Of a stretch of 64,000 nt of DNA, positions 20,401 through 32,639 are shown one piece after another. Position numbers and translations under genes: made by a program. The stretch covers positions 138,408,685 to 138,472,684 of the forward strand of contig OZ018321.1 in the NCBI GenBank assembly GCA_963969495.1, read 5' to 3'. The first letter of the stretch is position 1. Each line of letters opens with the position of its first letter. The DNA is from Ceratothoa steindachneri. Taxonomy: Eukaryota; Arthropoda; Malacostraca; Isopoda; Cymothoidae. A model generated the notes under the pieces. It saw only the letters and a program-made list of their open reading frames with translations. It was not told where the DNA came from and made no database searches.

Positions 20401-21576
20401 CAGGGTGTGGTCGGTAATTTGTCGCCGTTGCCACCTCTGAATTTCGCGCATGCTTGAGTCTGGCGTCGATTCTCTAATTTTTAATATTATAATAGACTCA
20501 GATATGCATCGTCTCTAAAGGAATCAATACCATGGCCTCATTCACTCTTACCCCTTAAAATGTATAAGGCAAGTTGTGCTTCTTGAGAGCCACGTCGGTA
20601 GCTCCAATGCAAAGATCTCCGAAAGAGTTTGGTGGGGCAAACTGTGATAACGAGGGTAGAACGGCTCGGAGAACCTAACTCTACGCGTTCTGATACGAAG
20701 AATACCTCCGAATTTGTCACAGATATCCAGGCCATCTTTGGCAACGATCCCAGCAAGTCAAAAAGGTCTATAGTCAGGAAGAGGGAAGTCTCATGGTTTC
20801 TCATGAGCCAGTTAGTACATGAGAACATCCGCTGCTACAAGAATGAGACAGGGACGGGGCTTCCGTCGCAGAAAATGGCCAGCGTAAGGAAGGTGCTGCG
20901 AAGCTTTTGAATAAGCCTGGCATATTTTGTCATATTTAGTTCCCTCAACTGTACCGAGAGTCATGACGACCAAGTTCCCCGTCCACATCATGGTGTTTAG
21001 GATGGTCGGTGGCGAGGGCCACCTTATACCATCGTTTATCTTACTAGATGGCCTCAGACTTAATACGGAAGGCTACATCAAGTGCCTGGACGAGTTCGCC
21101 TTCCTCTGAATCCAGGTGGTAGCCGCTGAATGACCTTAGGTGTGGCAGCAGAACTCTGTTGATTGACACATAAGCAGAATGACTCAGTCTTGGCCTTCAG
21201 ACATTTTCCTTGACCACATCATTCCGAACATCTGGACTCTTAATTCTCCAGAGTGCAACCCCTTGGACTATTGTGTGGGCCGTGGTTGAGAGAGAGAGAG
21301 ACTATCCAGTCTCCATGCCCCCCCCTAAGGTGGAATTTAGATACATGATCACCACAGTTTTCACCTGAATAAACAAGAGGGGGAGGTCGTCATGAAGATC
21401 TGCAGCAGGTTCCTTCGCAACCTAGAGGCCGTACTCCGACGGCGATTTCATTGAATAAAATGAATAGTAGATCAATCCTTTAAGCTTTTAACATGTATCT
21501 TTGGCAAATATATCTGTATAAATAAACTGTGTTATTTTATATTGAAGGTAGGCGACAATTTACCCACCACCTCCTG
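20401..21576 (+). mobile_element. maT-like (DD37D-type) Tc1/mariner relic
   Basis: Inverted ends cagggtgtggtcggtaattt (20401) and the inverse of acaatttacccaccacctcctg (to 21576, followed by TA) share the core of a TIR. The plus strand keeps transposase fragments in shifting frames: LGEPNSTRSDTKNTSEFVTD, FPVHIMVFRMVGGEGHLIPS then FILLDGLRLNTEGYIKCLDE, DHIIPNIWTLNSPECNPLDY, and a C-terminal block. NSPxCNPLDYxVxG is typical of maT-like elements common in arthropods. Stops and frameshifts exclude activity. Confidence 0.7.
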
Positions 21577-24168
21577 TATGTGGAGCTCCGAACCAACACG
21601 TCAGTTCCTCAGCCATAAAAGTGTAAATGCGGATGCCACAAACATAGATCGCGTATTTTTTGCAGACCTTTTGTAAACAGACGAGGCTTGTAAATAGGTG
21701 TAGTGTCTGTGGACCGCGCATTAATCTCGTGTATATGATTGCATTTCGAGAAACTCAGTCAACGTTTCTCTTTTAATGGTTTACAATGCAATGCAATTCA
21801 GGCCAATAATCTCTCGAGTTGACCTCAATGTGTAAACAAAAAGAGAAATAAAGCCACCTTCAAACAAACCATTGCATCTCCTCTGTGTGTGTATATATGT
21901 GTGTGTGAAAGGGGGGGCGCACGTCATGAATTTCTAATTTAAGCGCACATACAGAGGTAGTCATTAATGACTAACGTAAGAGGACTTCTACAGGATACTC
22001 TCCTATATCCTAAGTGTTCATCAGATCGTGGAGACAGAATTATTGAACAAGAAATATATAATCCAACGGGAGAGTAGAGCATAGAGAAAGAGGAAATAGG
22101 AATATAAATGCTTAGGGATTAGTAATATGGCCATAGATCATTTCAACCCTTAATGCCTAATGGCATGTGAAGCATAATTGAAAATATCCCGTAAATAAAT
22201 TCGTAAGAAGGACGTAAACAACAAATATTCCTATGAGTTTTTTTTAATAGAGTTTCCTTAAATATAATAATGAATTCGGGTAAATATAGTGCGCGAAAGG
22301 TACGTAACCAAAATAATTCAAATAGATTGCTTACTAAGAAGGTAGAGGGTACGCAACTCCCTTAAACTTCGGGTGAACCTTGAAATATGTAGTTAACTGA
22401 ACTATTTTTTTAGATTGATTAGCTTTCGAGTGTCTAAAATTTCTCTTATAGTTCTAACGCTTGGCTCAATTGAGCTAAACAAAGCGCGATAAAGGAGACC
22501 TTAAAAACTCAAGTTGGGGCTCTGTAGAGAATATGAATATCTTAAATCTAATGGCGATCGGTCGTAATTTTAATTCTTTGGATGTCTTCGGAAGTACCAA
22601 ATTCCATCTACTGATCAATCCTAGAAAATGACCCCCGAGAACATCATTGCCAATTAAGGACCGCCAAAGAAATTTCAATCCTAGAAGATGACCCCCCCCC
22701 CCCTAAAAAATATCATAATTGATGACTCTCAAGAAACTTATTGGTATATTTGAAAAAATAACCGATAAAATAAGCTTTATTAGAGAACAAAACATTATAC
22801 AAACAAATGAAACAAACGCAATTAAACCAACAAAAAGTAAAATATTATTCCAAAGGGTAAAAAAAGAGAAATATGTTAGCATAAAATCCATTCAAACTGA
22901 ATCGATATTGCCACATAGGTTAGGTTAGGTCATTTGAAATTAACCTAACCTAACCTAACCAATATTATCTTAATCAGATTAAATCCTAACTAGCATTTTT
23001 ACCTTATCTTTTAGGCTTAATCTTATTACCAATTATTACTTATTTAAAAAAATCAATACTAACTATTGACCTCCGCAAAAGATCATTCCTAGATGCTGCC
23101 CCCCAAAAATCCTCATTCCTAGATGACCCCTAACGTAGTCTAAGTTAGCTAGGATTAATCCCCGTGTACCCTATGTCATGGGTTATTTCCTTTGTCCTTA
23201 CATTAATCCTGTGTAAATTTTATTTATTCCCTTTAATGACTTGCCCACGCTTGCGCACTACAGGTTTTCTTTGTTTTCATAAGAAAATAAACCCACTGAT
23301 TTAAAAGCGTGGGAGAGCTTGAGTAAACAGCAGCATTTTCTTTGTTTAAATTCTTCGCCATTCGGGAACCGCCTTCGACGTAGGCTAATGATTCACGCAC
23401 CCCTTGACTGTGAGGAATCGTTGCAAATCACTGTAGTAACCAGTTGCGAAGTAACGCAGGGCAAACATGGTAAGAACATTCGTTACCAGTTTACTTCATG
23501 CATGTGAGACGAGCGTGTTTTTTCTGCCACGAAACTATATTACAACCTCGTTCAGTGGTTTTCTAACCATTTATGTTCCTTAACTCCTCATAGACAAGAT
23601 AAGCGACGAAATTTAGTGACGGAATCAAAATACATAAATATCGAACTTTATTTGCCTAAACTATTTGTCTTGGTATAAAAGGCTTGGAAAAGAAAGGTAA
23701 AATAATGTATGAATACATAAAGTTCTGAAAGTCTACCAGTACATTAGAATAGAAGGATAATTTAAGTATTGCCAACAAAGTTGGAGTTCTTGGTAGGAAC
23801 AAAAGAGGTTTAAACAGAAGAAAGACCCCTAAATAATTCGAAGGATTTATTCGTTCAATCAATTTAGGTTATATTGGAGACACGCAAATATTCTTCTACG
23901 ACGCCATCTTTAAATGTTATCGTTTGAAAATAGGGAACCAAGGAATTTTTTATTAAGGTTCGAACCAAACCTTTTTTTCATTTTCTTTAGAGCGTAAAAG
24001 AGTTTCTATTATTTTATTCTGTTTGTTTTTTTCTCTCTTTTCCTTCTTTCATAATATATGTTAATCCTTGTTTGTTTTTTAAAAAAAGACTCAATCGTTT
24101 GTCTATCCTCTATCCTTATTTCAAATAGGTTATTGGGCATCAACCGTTTCTTGTGTTATTCTGATTTC

Positions 24169-24169
<1 letters not shown>
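21577..24169. other. Gene-free interval
   Basis: No supportable gene. It contains a short (TG)n/(TA)n patch near 21886-21907 and four copies of a motif near tcctagaagatgaccccc (22618, 22678, 23088 and 23115) around a telomere-like hairpin. The sequence aacATGgtaagaac near 23467 resembles a first exon ending in ATG with a splice donor, but nothing else supports that. Confidence 0.5.
22916..22960. repeat. Inverted pair of TTAGG-type telomeric repeats
   Basis: Three taggt units at 22916-22930 face four aacct units at 22941-22960 across a 10-bp spacer. TTAGG is the usual arthropod telomere unit. The arrangement is too short to be a telomere. It could be an interstitial remnant or the tip of a hairpin element. 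Confidence 0.7.

Positions 24170-24222
<53 letters not shown>
24170..24222. repeat. (TA)n left of a hairpin element
   Basis: About 26 TA units immediately before a palindromic 185-bp segment. Confidence 0.9.
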
Positions 24223-24224
<2 letters not shown>

Positions 24225-24404
24225 TTCATGAACGCGAAAGAATGATTAAATAAATCCAGCAAACCGCCAAGAAACAGAAAAACAGAATAATTTTTCTTCT
24301 GAAAAATTCGAATTACGGAATTTTTCGAATTAGGAAATAACTTTTTCCGAAGAAAAAATGATCTTTCCTTTCTGTTTCTTGCCGTTTTCTGGATTCGTAT
24401 ATTC

Positions 24405-24407
<3 letters not shown>
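24223..24407. mobile_element. Palindromic MITE-like element inside (TA)n
   Basis: The two halves are inverted: ccagcaaaccgccaagaaac (about 24257) faces gtttcttgccgttttctgg (about 24375-24393), and further pairs such as gaaaaattcgaatta lie near the centre. Both edges pass straight into (TA)n arrays, as expected if a TA-targeting hairpin element landed in a TA run. Confidence 0.7.

Positions 24408-24484
<77 letters not shown>
24408..24484. repeat. (TA)n right of the hairpin element
   Basis: About 38 TA units. Confidence 0.95.
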
Positions 24485-24487
<3 letters not shown>

Positions 24488-24730
24488 CAGTATAGATTGA
24501 CTTACTTTGCTGTCCTTTGCTCCGCTTGATCTTTTACCTTATAATATCCTTTTCTCTTGTATTAAAAACCTCTCCGGTTTCTTGTCTCATGTGAACATTC
24601 ACGTTGTCGCAATTACAAGGTCTATGCATCTTTTTTTCTGCATTCAAAAAGTTTTTGAAGGGCAGAAATAAAATATGGAAAATATCCCTGTATAGTTGTT
24701 ACTACTTGCAGAACCTGTATGTTTCTGCTC

Positions 24731-25564
24731 TTGTTCATTCCTTTTCCCGCCGCCTTTCGGCCTCGGGGGATGAGCTTAAGGCCCTCCGGCAATAGGCTTC
24801 GGCTAGTCCCGCCGACTTCTGAACCCTCCTCTGCGGACACCTCTACTATCCGCGAGACTCAAGACTCCGGGACGTGTAGCGGGGAAGGCGGTCTCAGTGC
24901 TGGTACCGAAGAATCGTCGAAGCGCTATATCCTCCCCGACCGTGCCCGGAGCCTCACCAACTCACCGGTGAGGGAGACGTCAGGTGGCCACCACGAAAGG
25001 GGAACGTCGTTCCCACCTGAATAGGCTCTTCGTCGTCTCGACTTAGGGCCCTTCTCCTACGCGCTTGATCCTGAAACCCCTAAGTCGCTTGCCCGACCGC
25101 TACCAGCATACGAGGCCGCTGAAGACAACCCATCAAGAGCTCAGCCGGTCGACTTGGAGGCTTACGCCCACATTAGGTGGGACGTGATCCTCAACCATCT
25201 TCGCCGAAACATTCACTCCCCCTGCTTCAAACAACGAGATCACACCGAAATCGAACTCCTACTTGCGCTCTACCCCTTCCGGCTGAGCATTCAGGCAACT
25301 ACTTACCATATTCTTCACCAGCGCCTGAGACACTTTTATACCGTAGCCCTACACGGTTGGAGTGCCGCCCCAATAGACACGCCTCTTCAAGCTGCCACCG
25401 AGTCTGGCATTGAATACGACTCTCGCATTTTGAATCACTCTGTTGCCTCGCGTCCTGCACCGCCTTCCTATGGATCCTGGTATAGGCAGCCGGCACCCCG
25501 CCGGGCAGGTGGGAGACGTCCTGCGAATCGGTCTCGACCGGGCCCGCGTGGACTGGCAAACTGA
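24731..25564 (+). pseudogene. Gag-like region of an unresolved retroelement
   Basis: One frame, interrupted by a single TAG at about 25022, starts near RPRGMSLRPSGN and continues with DPETPKSLARPLPAYEAAED. An alpha-helical segment follows (WDVILNHLRRNIHSPCFKQR, then DHTEIELLLALYPFRLSIQA) and the frame ends in an Arg/Pro/Gly-rich tail. This looks like a gag/nucleocapsid without a zinc knuckle. It is GC-rich compared with its surroundings and lies upstream of an RT fragment in the same orientation. Class is unresolved; a DIRS-like element is one possibility. Confidence 0.5.
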
Positions 25565-26743
25565 AGTCCGCATTTCCCGCCACTGTCGCCGAATGGGATT
25601 TGATCAGCGCTCGCGCTCAGACACCTCCCGAGAATTCCGTTCCCTCAGCCCCGGCTCCCCACCCTACTTCCCAAGTCCGGACCCTACACTGGACTCTTCC
25701 GCCACCGGGTTTACTATCTCCGATGCTTCATCTACACCCGAATGGATCCCCTGTAACCGTTATAATTTGTTCGGTCCTTCTGACCCTGTGCTTCCCCCTG
25801 TGCAAATCCCTTATTTAGTTCAACGCCTTCTTGGCCCCCCAGTGTTTCCTCCGATAGGGATCTCGAAGTGCTTAGTGTTTCCAGGAGCACCCCTGTGGAA
25901 AGTGAGATAGCACCTTCAGTGCCCATCGTCGAACTATGTGACCCTGTGATTTCCTTAGAACCAGCCAACCCCGACGTCACCCGCTTTTTTGAGGAGGCAG
26001 CAGCAGAAATAGGCGCCATCACCATCGACGACCCAGTCCCCCGCCCCCCCTGCCCCTCTGCTTTACCGTCTGCATCCCTCAACCGGGTCTCGCCGTCCCC
26101 ACTCTCCTTCAGATCTCCGACCATGCCCCGACCTCCCGTGCTTCTTCCTCCACCCATCCCTCGGCAATGGGGGATGTCTTAAGCGACCCCAACAGTGGAT
26201 CCCCGGACGTCGTACGAGGCAACAACGACAATAATAATGAAAACGGAAATAATGAAAACAATAACAACAACGGAGAAAGAAATAATGATCGCGATGATGA
26301 CAGGGGCAATCAATGGGAGAGCCCTGGATTAGATCCCCTTGAACCAGAAACTCCCCGGGTCGAATACGCTACCCCCCTGGATGTGGAACTCCCTGGATCC
26401 TTCGACTCTATTCCCGCAATCTCTCACCTCCAGAAGGATAATCAGTCCAGTGGAATTAAAATTTTCCTTGATAAATCCTACTGCCATTAGGCTCCCTCCG
26501 ACGATCGCGCCCTTCCCTGGCTGGAAACCTTGGTGGAAAAAGGTGTCCTCGAAGAAGGTAGTATCAGATGTGCCCACCGGGTCTTCGGCGTTACCAAACC
26601 CAATGGTACCGCCCGGCTGATCTACGACATGTCCTCCGCCAGTGAGGCATACACCCCACCCCGTTTTAGCCTTCCCAGTATTTCCCAAATTATGGGAACC
26701 CCCACAGAAGGACTCTGGGCTATGAAGCTGGATCTCAAAGATG

Positions 26744-26748
<5 letters not shown>
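25565..26748 (+). pseudogene. Retroelement linker and start of reverse transcriptase, truncated at (TA)n
   Basis: After Pro/Ser-rich linkers in shifting frames (25600-26180) and an Asn-rich run (26218-26290), the plus strand reads RVFGVTKPNGTARLIYDMSS, then PPRFSLPSISQIM, then LWAMKLDLKDGF. K(P/K)xGxxRxIYD and xxDLKDxF are the first conserved RT blocks, including the first catalytic Asp. The frame then enters (TA)n at 26749, exactly where the family has a Tyr. No RT palm follows. The linker has at least two frame changes and a stop at about 26488. Confidence 0.6.

Positions 26749-26803
<55 letters not shown>
26749..26803. repeat. (TA)n inserted in an RT motif, at the PLE 2 3' end
   Basis: About 27 TA units separate the RT block LDLKDGF from the 3' end of a minus-strand Penelope-like element. 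The array cannot have been part of the working RT gene. Confidence 0.9.
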
Positions 26804-26806
<3 letters not shown>

Positions 26807-27233
26807 CCATATCTAATAATAATAGTTGTTTTTCCAATAAAGAAAACAATGACATGAACTAAGTGCTAGAGGTAAAAATGTACAAAAATGTAAAAATACA
26901 AAAATTGCCTCCCCCCTTAAAAAAACGGAAAAAATTAATATAAAGGACAAATTTATGTAGTTCAAGTAAAAATTAAAAATACAAAATAAATTCAAATGAA
27001 ATTAATAGGGGTAGAAGTGGAAGAAGAGGTAAACACAATAAATACACTATCACATATTACCTGATTCGGAAATTTTAGAATTTGTTACAAGGAAAGCTTT
27101 GATTGAATGTTAATTGTTTTTTTTATTCCATGTAATTAGTTGCTAGAGAAAACTATAGTGTTAGCAAGTTGGTTGATTTAGAGGTAATTAATTACTGGCA
27201 ACTAATTAAATAAGAATGCGTCTTTATTTTTAA

Positions 27234-27587
27234 TTAAGCAATGTATAACGGTCTGTAAGTAGAGTCCTTATTTAACCGAGGTCTATTATGTTTAATTATT
27301 AGGGACTCAATTATGAGAACGTCAAATTTAGATTTTGTTGAAGCTAATATTTTCAATTTATTATAATCTATAGGGATTTTGCATGAATGGGAATGAGATC
27401 GAATAACATAGGTTTCCTTAACAGAAATATCCTGTTCTGTTTTGAACCCCCGACGAGCATGGATGCGAACCTTGAGAAGGCGTTCCGTACATCCAATATA
27501 CGTTCCCAAGGAACATTTGGGACAAGTATATTTATATACTACTCCTGAACGCCTGATGTCAGGAGTGGTGTATTTTACGGTGAACAA
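27234..27587 (-). pseudogene. PLE 2 GIY-YIG endonuclease domain
   Basis: The frame reads SGVVYKYTCPKCSLGTYIGC, then TERLLKVRIHARRGFKTE, RSHSHSCKIPIDYNKLKILA and IESLIIKHNRPRLN. It shows the GIY-like VVY, a CxxC insertion, YIG, the conserved Arg and the terminal ESLxIxxxxPxLN block of Penelope-like nucleases. It could be nearly complete at about 118 residues, but the upstream RT is broken. Confidence 0.8.
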
Positions 27588-27950
27588 GGAAGCAATTTTA
27601 AAGGGTTTACAAAGATTGGCGTTAAATTAAAATGTGGATAGAATCTTTTCAAAATTCGTTCCTAAAGGCAATAGTCTGGTATCCCCAAAAGGGAAGGAGA
27701 TATATAATTTCCTGCGGAAAACATCAAAATTGTTATAGGGTTAAAAATATTATTTATTTAAAAAATGCCTAATGCAACGTATCAAAATATGGGACGAGCA
27801 GTTATTTAATTTAAAAAAGCTGAAAGTGTTTCAATTTCTAAATGGAATAGGGTCCAGTTAGAGCAGATATTGAAGGCACGGTGGATCAAACTTTTACAAA
27901 CATTAACTTTAAATTGATATGTACAGAAGCTATACAAATTTAGACCAAAG

Positions 27951-28500
27951 TTAGTAAACATTGGCTTTCGGAAGACAGAAAATACAAAGCAACCGTGACC
28001 TTTTTTTAAATTTTACATCCATAAAAGATAAACTATTATTTGTTTCTAGTTCCATGGTAAAAGAAATGTTAGGATGATATGAGTTTATTAAGTTTTTGAA
28101 AAGTTCAGACTGAGCAGAGTTATGGAATAATGTTTTAAATGTCATCGATGTATTTTTTATAAAAAAGAGGCTTAAATTCTATAGGACAATCATTTAAAAA
28201 GTTGTGTTTCCAAAGGGCGCATGAAAATGTTGGCGAAGGTCAGTACAAATTGCGTACCCATAGCCATACCATCAACTTGTTTATATATTTTTTATTAAAA
28301 GATAAAAAAGAATCGTGAACAGCTGATTCTAGAAGTGTTTTAAATGCAGATCGAGATAATCCATGATGTAAGCTATGAGGGGAGGGAAACAGTTTATTTA
28401 AAATTATGTCCATGATTTCAGTTGGTAAAGAGAGAGAAAAGTCAGAACTTACCATGTGACTGACATTGGGAACTGAGTGGCTTGAGTGCATCTACAAATT
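27951..28500 (-). pseudogene. PLE 2 reverse transcriptase remnants
   Basis: Minus-strand fragments in more than one frame: LESAVHDSFLSFNKKY (28340-28270), QVDGMAMGTQFVLTFANIFM (about 28265-28205; compare the PLE block GVAMGSPLxPxxANIFM), then INSYHPNISFTMELETNNSL with FMDVKFKK (28085-27990). The segment with the YxDD box between the last two is not readable, so the polymerase is inactive. Confidence 0.75.
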
Positions 28501-31500
28501 GCTGACCATTATCCACAGTATGATCATTAAAAGATCGCGTTAAATCAGCGGGGTTCAGCTACAAAACAGGAATAATGAATCTACTTACTTCTTGATTCAA
28601 TGATGGAAGTAATGTTATCAATGAAAAACGTGCGGTTGATATGTCTTAACAAGGTTATCAGTGTTGGAGCATATTTGAGATAGGTAAACCCTGATTTCCT
28701 CTTTGATGCAATTAAGCCTTTCTTTTAGTAGATCAATTGATGATATTGAGGATTGCAAATCCTAAGTTACATAATATTATGTGGCAAATTCTACCAAAAT
28801 TGGTGTAGATTTTCTTTGGCTCACTATGGGTATTCTTCTTTAATAGCAATCCAAATTGTATTAATAGGTATCTCGGCATACTTGATTTTAAATCTAGGAC
28901 TGAAAATAATAATTATTAAAGTTTCTGTTTTTAGCTCAATATTTCCAGAATTACAAATTTTTTGTAAATGAAACCAGCTTATCCATCATACTGAATATGT
29001 TTTTGTATATATCTTCCATACTTAGGTTGAAGCTATTAGGTAGTGTAGAAATCTCTGTTCATTATTCCAACTTATATATCCTAAATTCCCATTAAAGATA
29101 TTCATAGAAGCGTTCATATGTTTATTCATCAAAGAATATGTAATATTTTCTGTAGTTCATGAATGAGACATAATACTTTACCTCTTGAGAGCTAACTGAT
29201 ATCTAGTTGCAAAATTAAGCGCTTGTGCATGGAATCTACATCAGCACAAATTTATTCGAACGAGCGAGAGTTCAATGGTCTCCTTCTAATATAATTAACC
29301 ATTCAATAACTTGATTTGATACTTTCTTTGATTCAACTTTTATTATTATTTTTAAAATTAGTATCTCTCTATGCAGGAAAAAATGAGTAGGTATAGCATT
29401 AGAGATTTTCTATACTACAAGCAATATAAAACATTTAAATGAACCTATGATACGTGATACTTCCTCAGTACATATTCCAACAAAAGCCTTCCATAATAAA
29501 TTTCATTTATTGAGGTAGGCCGATAAAAAAGGAACCTATTTATGATTGGTTCTCCATCAATAGAGTGGATGAATCTATATATTACATAATTGTGCTTGCT
29601 TGCTAACGTCATAGATTCGTTAACTTGCCAAAAAAATTTTAGGTTTGGTAGAATTTTCTTCTATATCAGCAAATAAATCCATAATTCTATTGATTGTGTT
29701 TTTTGAGAGCGGAATTTATTTTACTCGTACTTTGTTTGGTGTTTTGAGTCTTTTCTAAAAATTCAAGTCTTTGTCTTGAGGATAAGAGCATTTAGTTGTA
29801 TAATGTCTGTTCAAATTTTCTTACTTACATAAGTAACAAAAAAATTTGAAAAGACATAATACAACTCCCTAATTTATTGGGTACTATGGCTTCAGTAGAC
29901 AATTCTTTCAACATTTTTTCGACTCGGCGTACACAAATGCTTTACTTTTCCTAGGAATCTGCTGAAACCCTGTAACTTTGAATTATGAGCCTAAAAAATA
30001 GTCTCTGAATTTCACTAGTCCTTTTCTCACGCTGTAAAATATTTATGTAAAATTGGCCGTATAGTATTTTAGTTATTTACGGTAAAATGCTATTTGGGGA
30101 TTAATAACAGTTTACCGGAAGTTACTGTAAAACGTGTTTTTCTTGAAGTTTATGGCGCGGAGACAACTTAGCGTCCGGATAAGTCTCATCCCCGTGGTTA
30201 AGATTTATCATTAAATTGTAAGGCTCAATTAATTAATCTAGTCGTTCTGTGGGCTTTGTTTCTCTTTCCGATAATTGTTTTTTTTTCATAACCACACTCC
30301 TTGCTAAGATTTCTGAGATTTTCAAAGATTTACAGCTTGTTCAAAGCTGTATTTCTTCTGTTTAGAGAAAATAATGAATACTGACAGTTTTAAAGATTTC
30401 ACCTACTTGCTCGATTCCATGGAAAACTATTTGATTTTCAATTCTAAAACCACCAATAAACTTTACATTCCCGCTTTTGAAACTTCTTTCAGCAAGAATA
30501 TTTCTTGACTTTTAATCCTGAGAATAATTTCCTAACAAATTGCAAAAGAAATTAAGCTTTTAGCTTATATTGTCGATCTGGAAAATAAAGGCAGAATGTT
30601 AGACAATAAAACACGGTTAAGTAAATAAATTATAATATATGGTAAAATATTAACTATTTATGTTAATTAAACAAAAGGGAAATGCGAATGGTCGGCCAAA
30701 GAAAATGCATATCATATTTATGAGTATTGCAAAAATTTAAGAGAAGGAAAATATAATTTTCTTAGTATTCATTTTAAAGTTTGATTTTGCAGAACTGATT
30801 TTTTCATGGCTAAATACAATCATGTTGAAGTAAAATTTCAAGACAATGAATCCACTATGAATATTTAATCTCTGAAACATCCCTTAATTTGGACTGAAAA
30901 TAAACTTTTGAAAGAAGAAAATCATGGTTTTGAAAGGGGTAGAACAATTAGAATTTAAGATCAAATTTCAGAGCAGGTACAGGGATATACAGACTGATGG
31001 GAAGAGGAAACAGGAGTGGTGGAGTGTGGTTGATTATCGCTTCCCAGGATCAGAAGGCATCTCTGCTCCCTCCGACCGTTTGGGAGATTAAGGGAGAACG
31101 CCTTTGATCCTACAGCTTGTGTTGTAGGACCCCGCTAACGTTACCCCAATTAAGTGGGGTTGTGCTTTTTAGAACGCTGTCCTTAGGTACCAGGTTAGGT
31201 TGAAAGGAGGCTGTTGCATGCTGTGGAAATTTTATAGCATCCCCTTGTGCTAGCGGTCTATGCAACAGGTAGGAAGTGGAAGTTCTATTGAAACTTAACT
31301 CGCGTGGAATACATCCAGGTGGAGTGGTCCCATTCCAAGATTGAATCCAGGTGGAGTGGTCATGTCATCACCACTTGGGAATGACTCACCACACTACACC
31401 CCTTTTTCTCTTGCCCTACAGGGAGGCCAGGGTTTAAAACACAGCCTTACCTGCTGGGCAAAGAGCGGAATGGGGGGTGAAAGCATGGTTGTATTTTGTA

Positions 31501-32128
31501 TTTCACACACTCCACGCATCAAGGATTAAGACGAAAATGATTGAATTACTGCATCTTAATAGTTTTGCAACCAGAGACTGAGGACTGGATCCCACTCGCA
31601 AGAAACTGAAGACAATTCATAAAAAATATAACATACATGACAGGAGTAACCAGCAATGAACGTAAAAGAAAAACATGGAGAACAACACAAACATAAAAAA
31701 GATTAAAGGTATTGAAGTGAAAATGGACAAAACACATTGCTAGACAAAAAGACAGAAAATAGACCTAAGAAATCCTAAAAGGAACAGATATATACGTAAA
31801 GATAACTAGAAGACGTCTTCGCAGGAGGTAAGAGGATGGAATTCGCTCCTGGTGAGCGTAACGTAGCAGAATTAAGCCCTGGACCATTTAGTAGTGAAGG
31901 CTTTGATTGGGAGGCTTTTGCGAGTAGAGAATTAATAGGCTCAACTACAGTGAAATGTCAAAATTCATGGGATACCAGTATGTAAAGGTAATAATGGGCA
32001 GCGCCAACGTAGTGTGATGTCATGGAAACTCCCTGACGTGTATCAGTTGTGATATGACACCTCTTAGATCAGTGTGGATACTAGTGATGTGCAGGTGTGC
32101 AAGTGCAGATTCAGTTGTGCATGCGCAG
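28501..32128. other. Gene-free AT-rich interval
   Basis: No recognisable gene, transposase or array. Some of the first 250 bp may be more of PLE 2. Short direct repeats such as ccaggtggagtggtc occur near 31314 and 31346. Confidence 0.5.
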
Positions 32129-32130
32129 TA

Positions 32131-32441
32131 CGGTGGTCCAAAAAATTGGAGGTAAAATTTTAAAGTGCACTGATCCTTTCTCCACACCACTCCTCTTTTT
32201 CGTGTTGCATTCCTCTAGTGATGTGCGAAATTTCATCACAATACAATGACATTTAGAGATTACCCCCCTTCTAGTCCGACACCCTTAAAGACTAACCTTA
32301 CAAAGTAACAGCGAAAAGTGGGGCGACCCCAAATGATGAGATAGAGAAATGAAATTTTACATGTAATTCCTTTTCGTGAAGTGTAATAAAAGTAGCCGTG
32401 TGGAGAGAAAGAAATATCATTTACAATTTTTTGGACCACCC
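32131..32441. mobile_element. 311-bp MITE with 17-bp TIR (ggtggtccaaaaaattg)
   Basis: The left end cggtggtccaaaaaattgg and the right end caattttttggaccaccc are exact inverts over 17 bp. TA flanks both sides (32129-32130 and 32442-32443). The interior is non-coding. The TA target suggests mobilisation by a Tc1/mariner transposase. Confidence 0.85.
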
Positions 32442-32639
32442 TAATTGCACACCTGGATTTCCATTATCAAGGTCTCGTGCAGTGCGCAAATGATATTTAC
32501 GAGAGTTCAACGTTGCGCAAGTCATTGCATACCTGCGAAGCACAGGTGAGCAATCGCTATGCTGATGTAAGGCGACATGAATTATCTGAGTTCAACGGGG
32601 CATGATAGTGAGTATCAGATGGATGAGCCATTGTAATTC

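Larger units (their letters stand above)
26804..28500 (-). mobile_element. Penelope-like element 2 (minus)
   Basis: Minus-strand blocks run in PLE order: RT core (28500-27950), a linker, a GIY-YIG domain (27587-27234), 3' untranslated sequence, then (TA)n. The 5' end is not visible. It differs from PLE 1 in sequence, so it is a separate family. Confidence 0.75.

Noticed and set aside
19940..20430. CRISPR-like array at 19970-20265 or 39961-40431
   Set aside because: Units are contiguous tandem repeats without unique spacers, and the genome is eukaryotic.
22719..22928. Complementary 62- and 69-residue frames near the telomere-like hairpin
   Set aside because: Lys/Ile/Asn-rich readings of AT-rich DNA with no motif on either strand.
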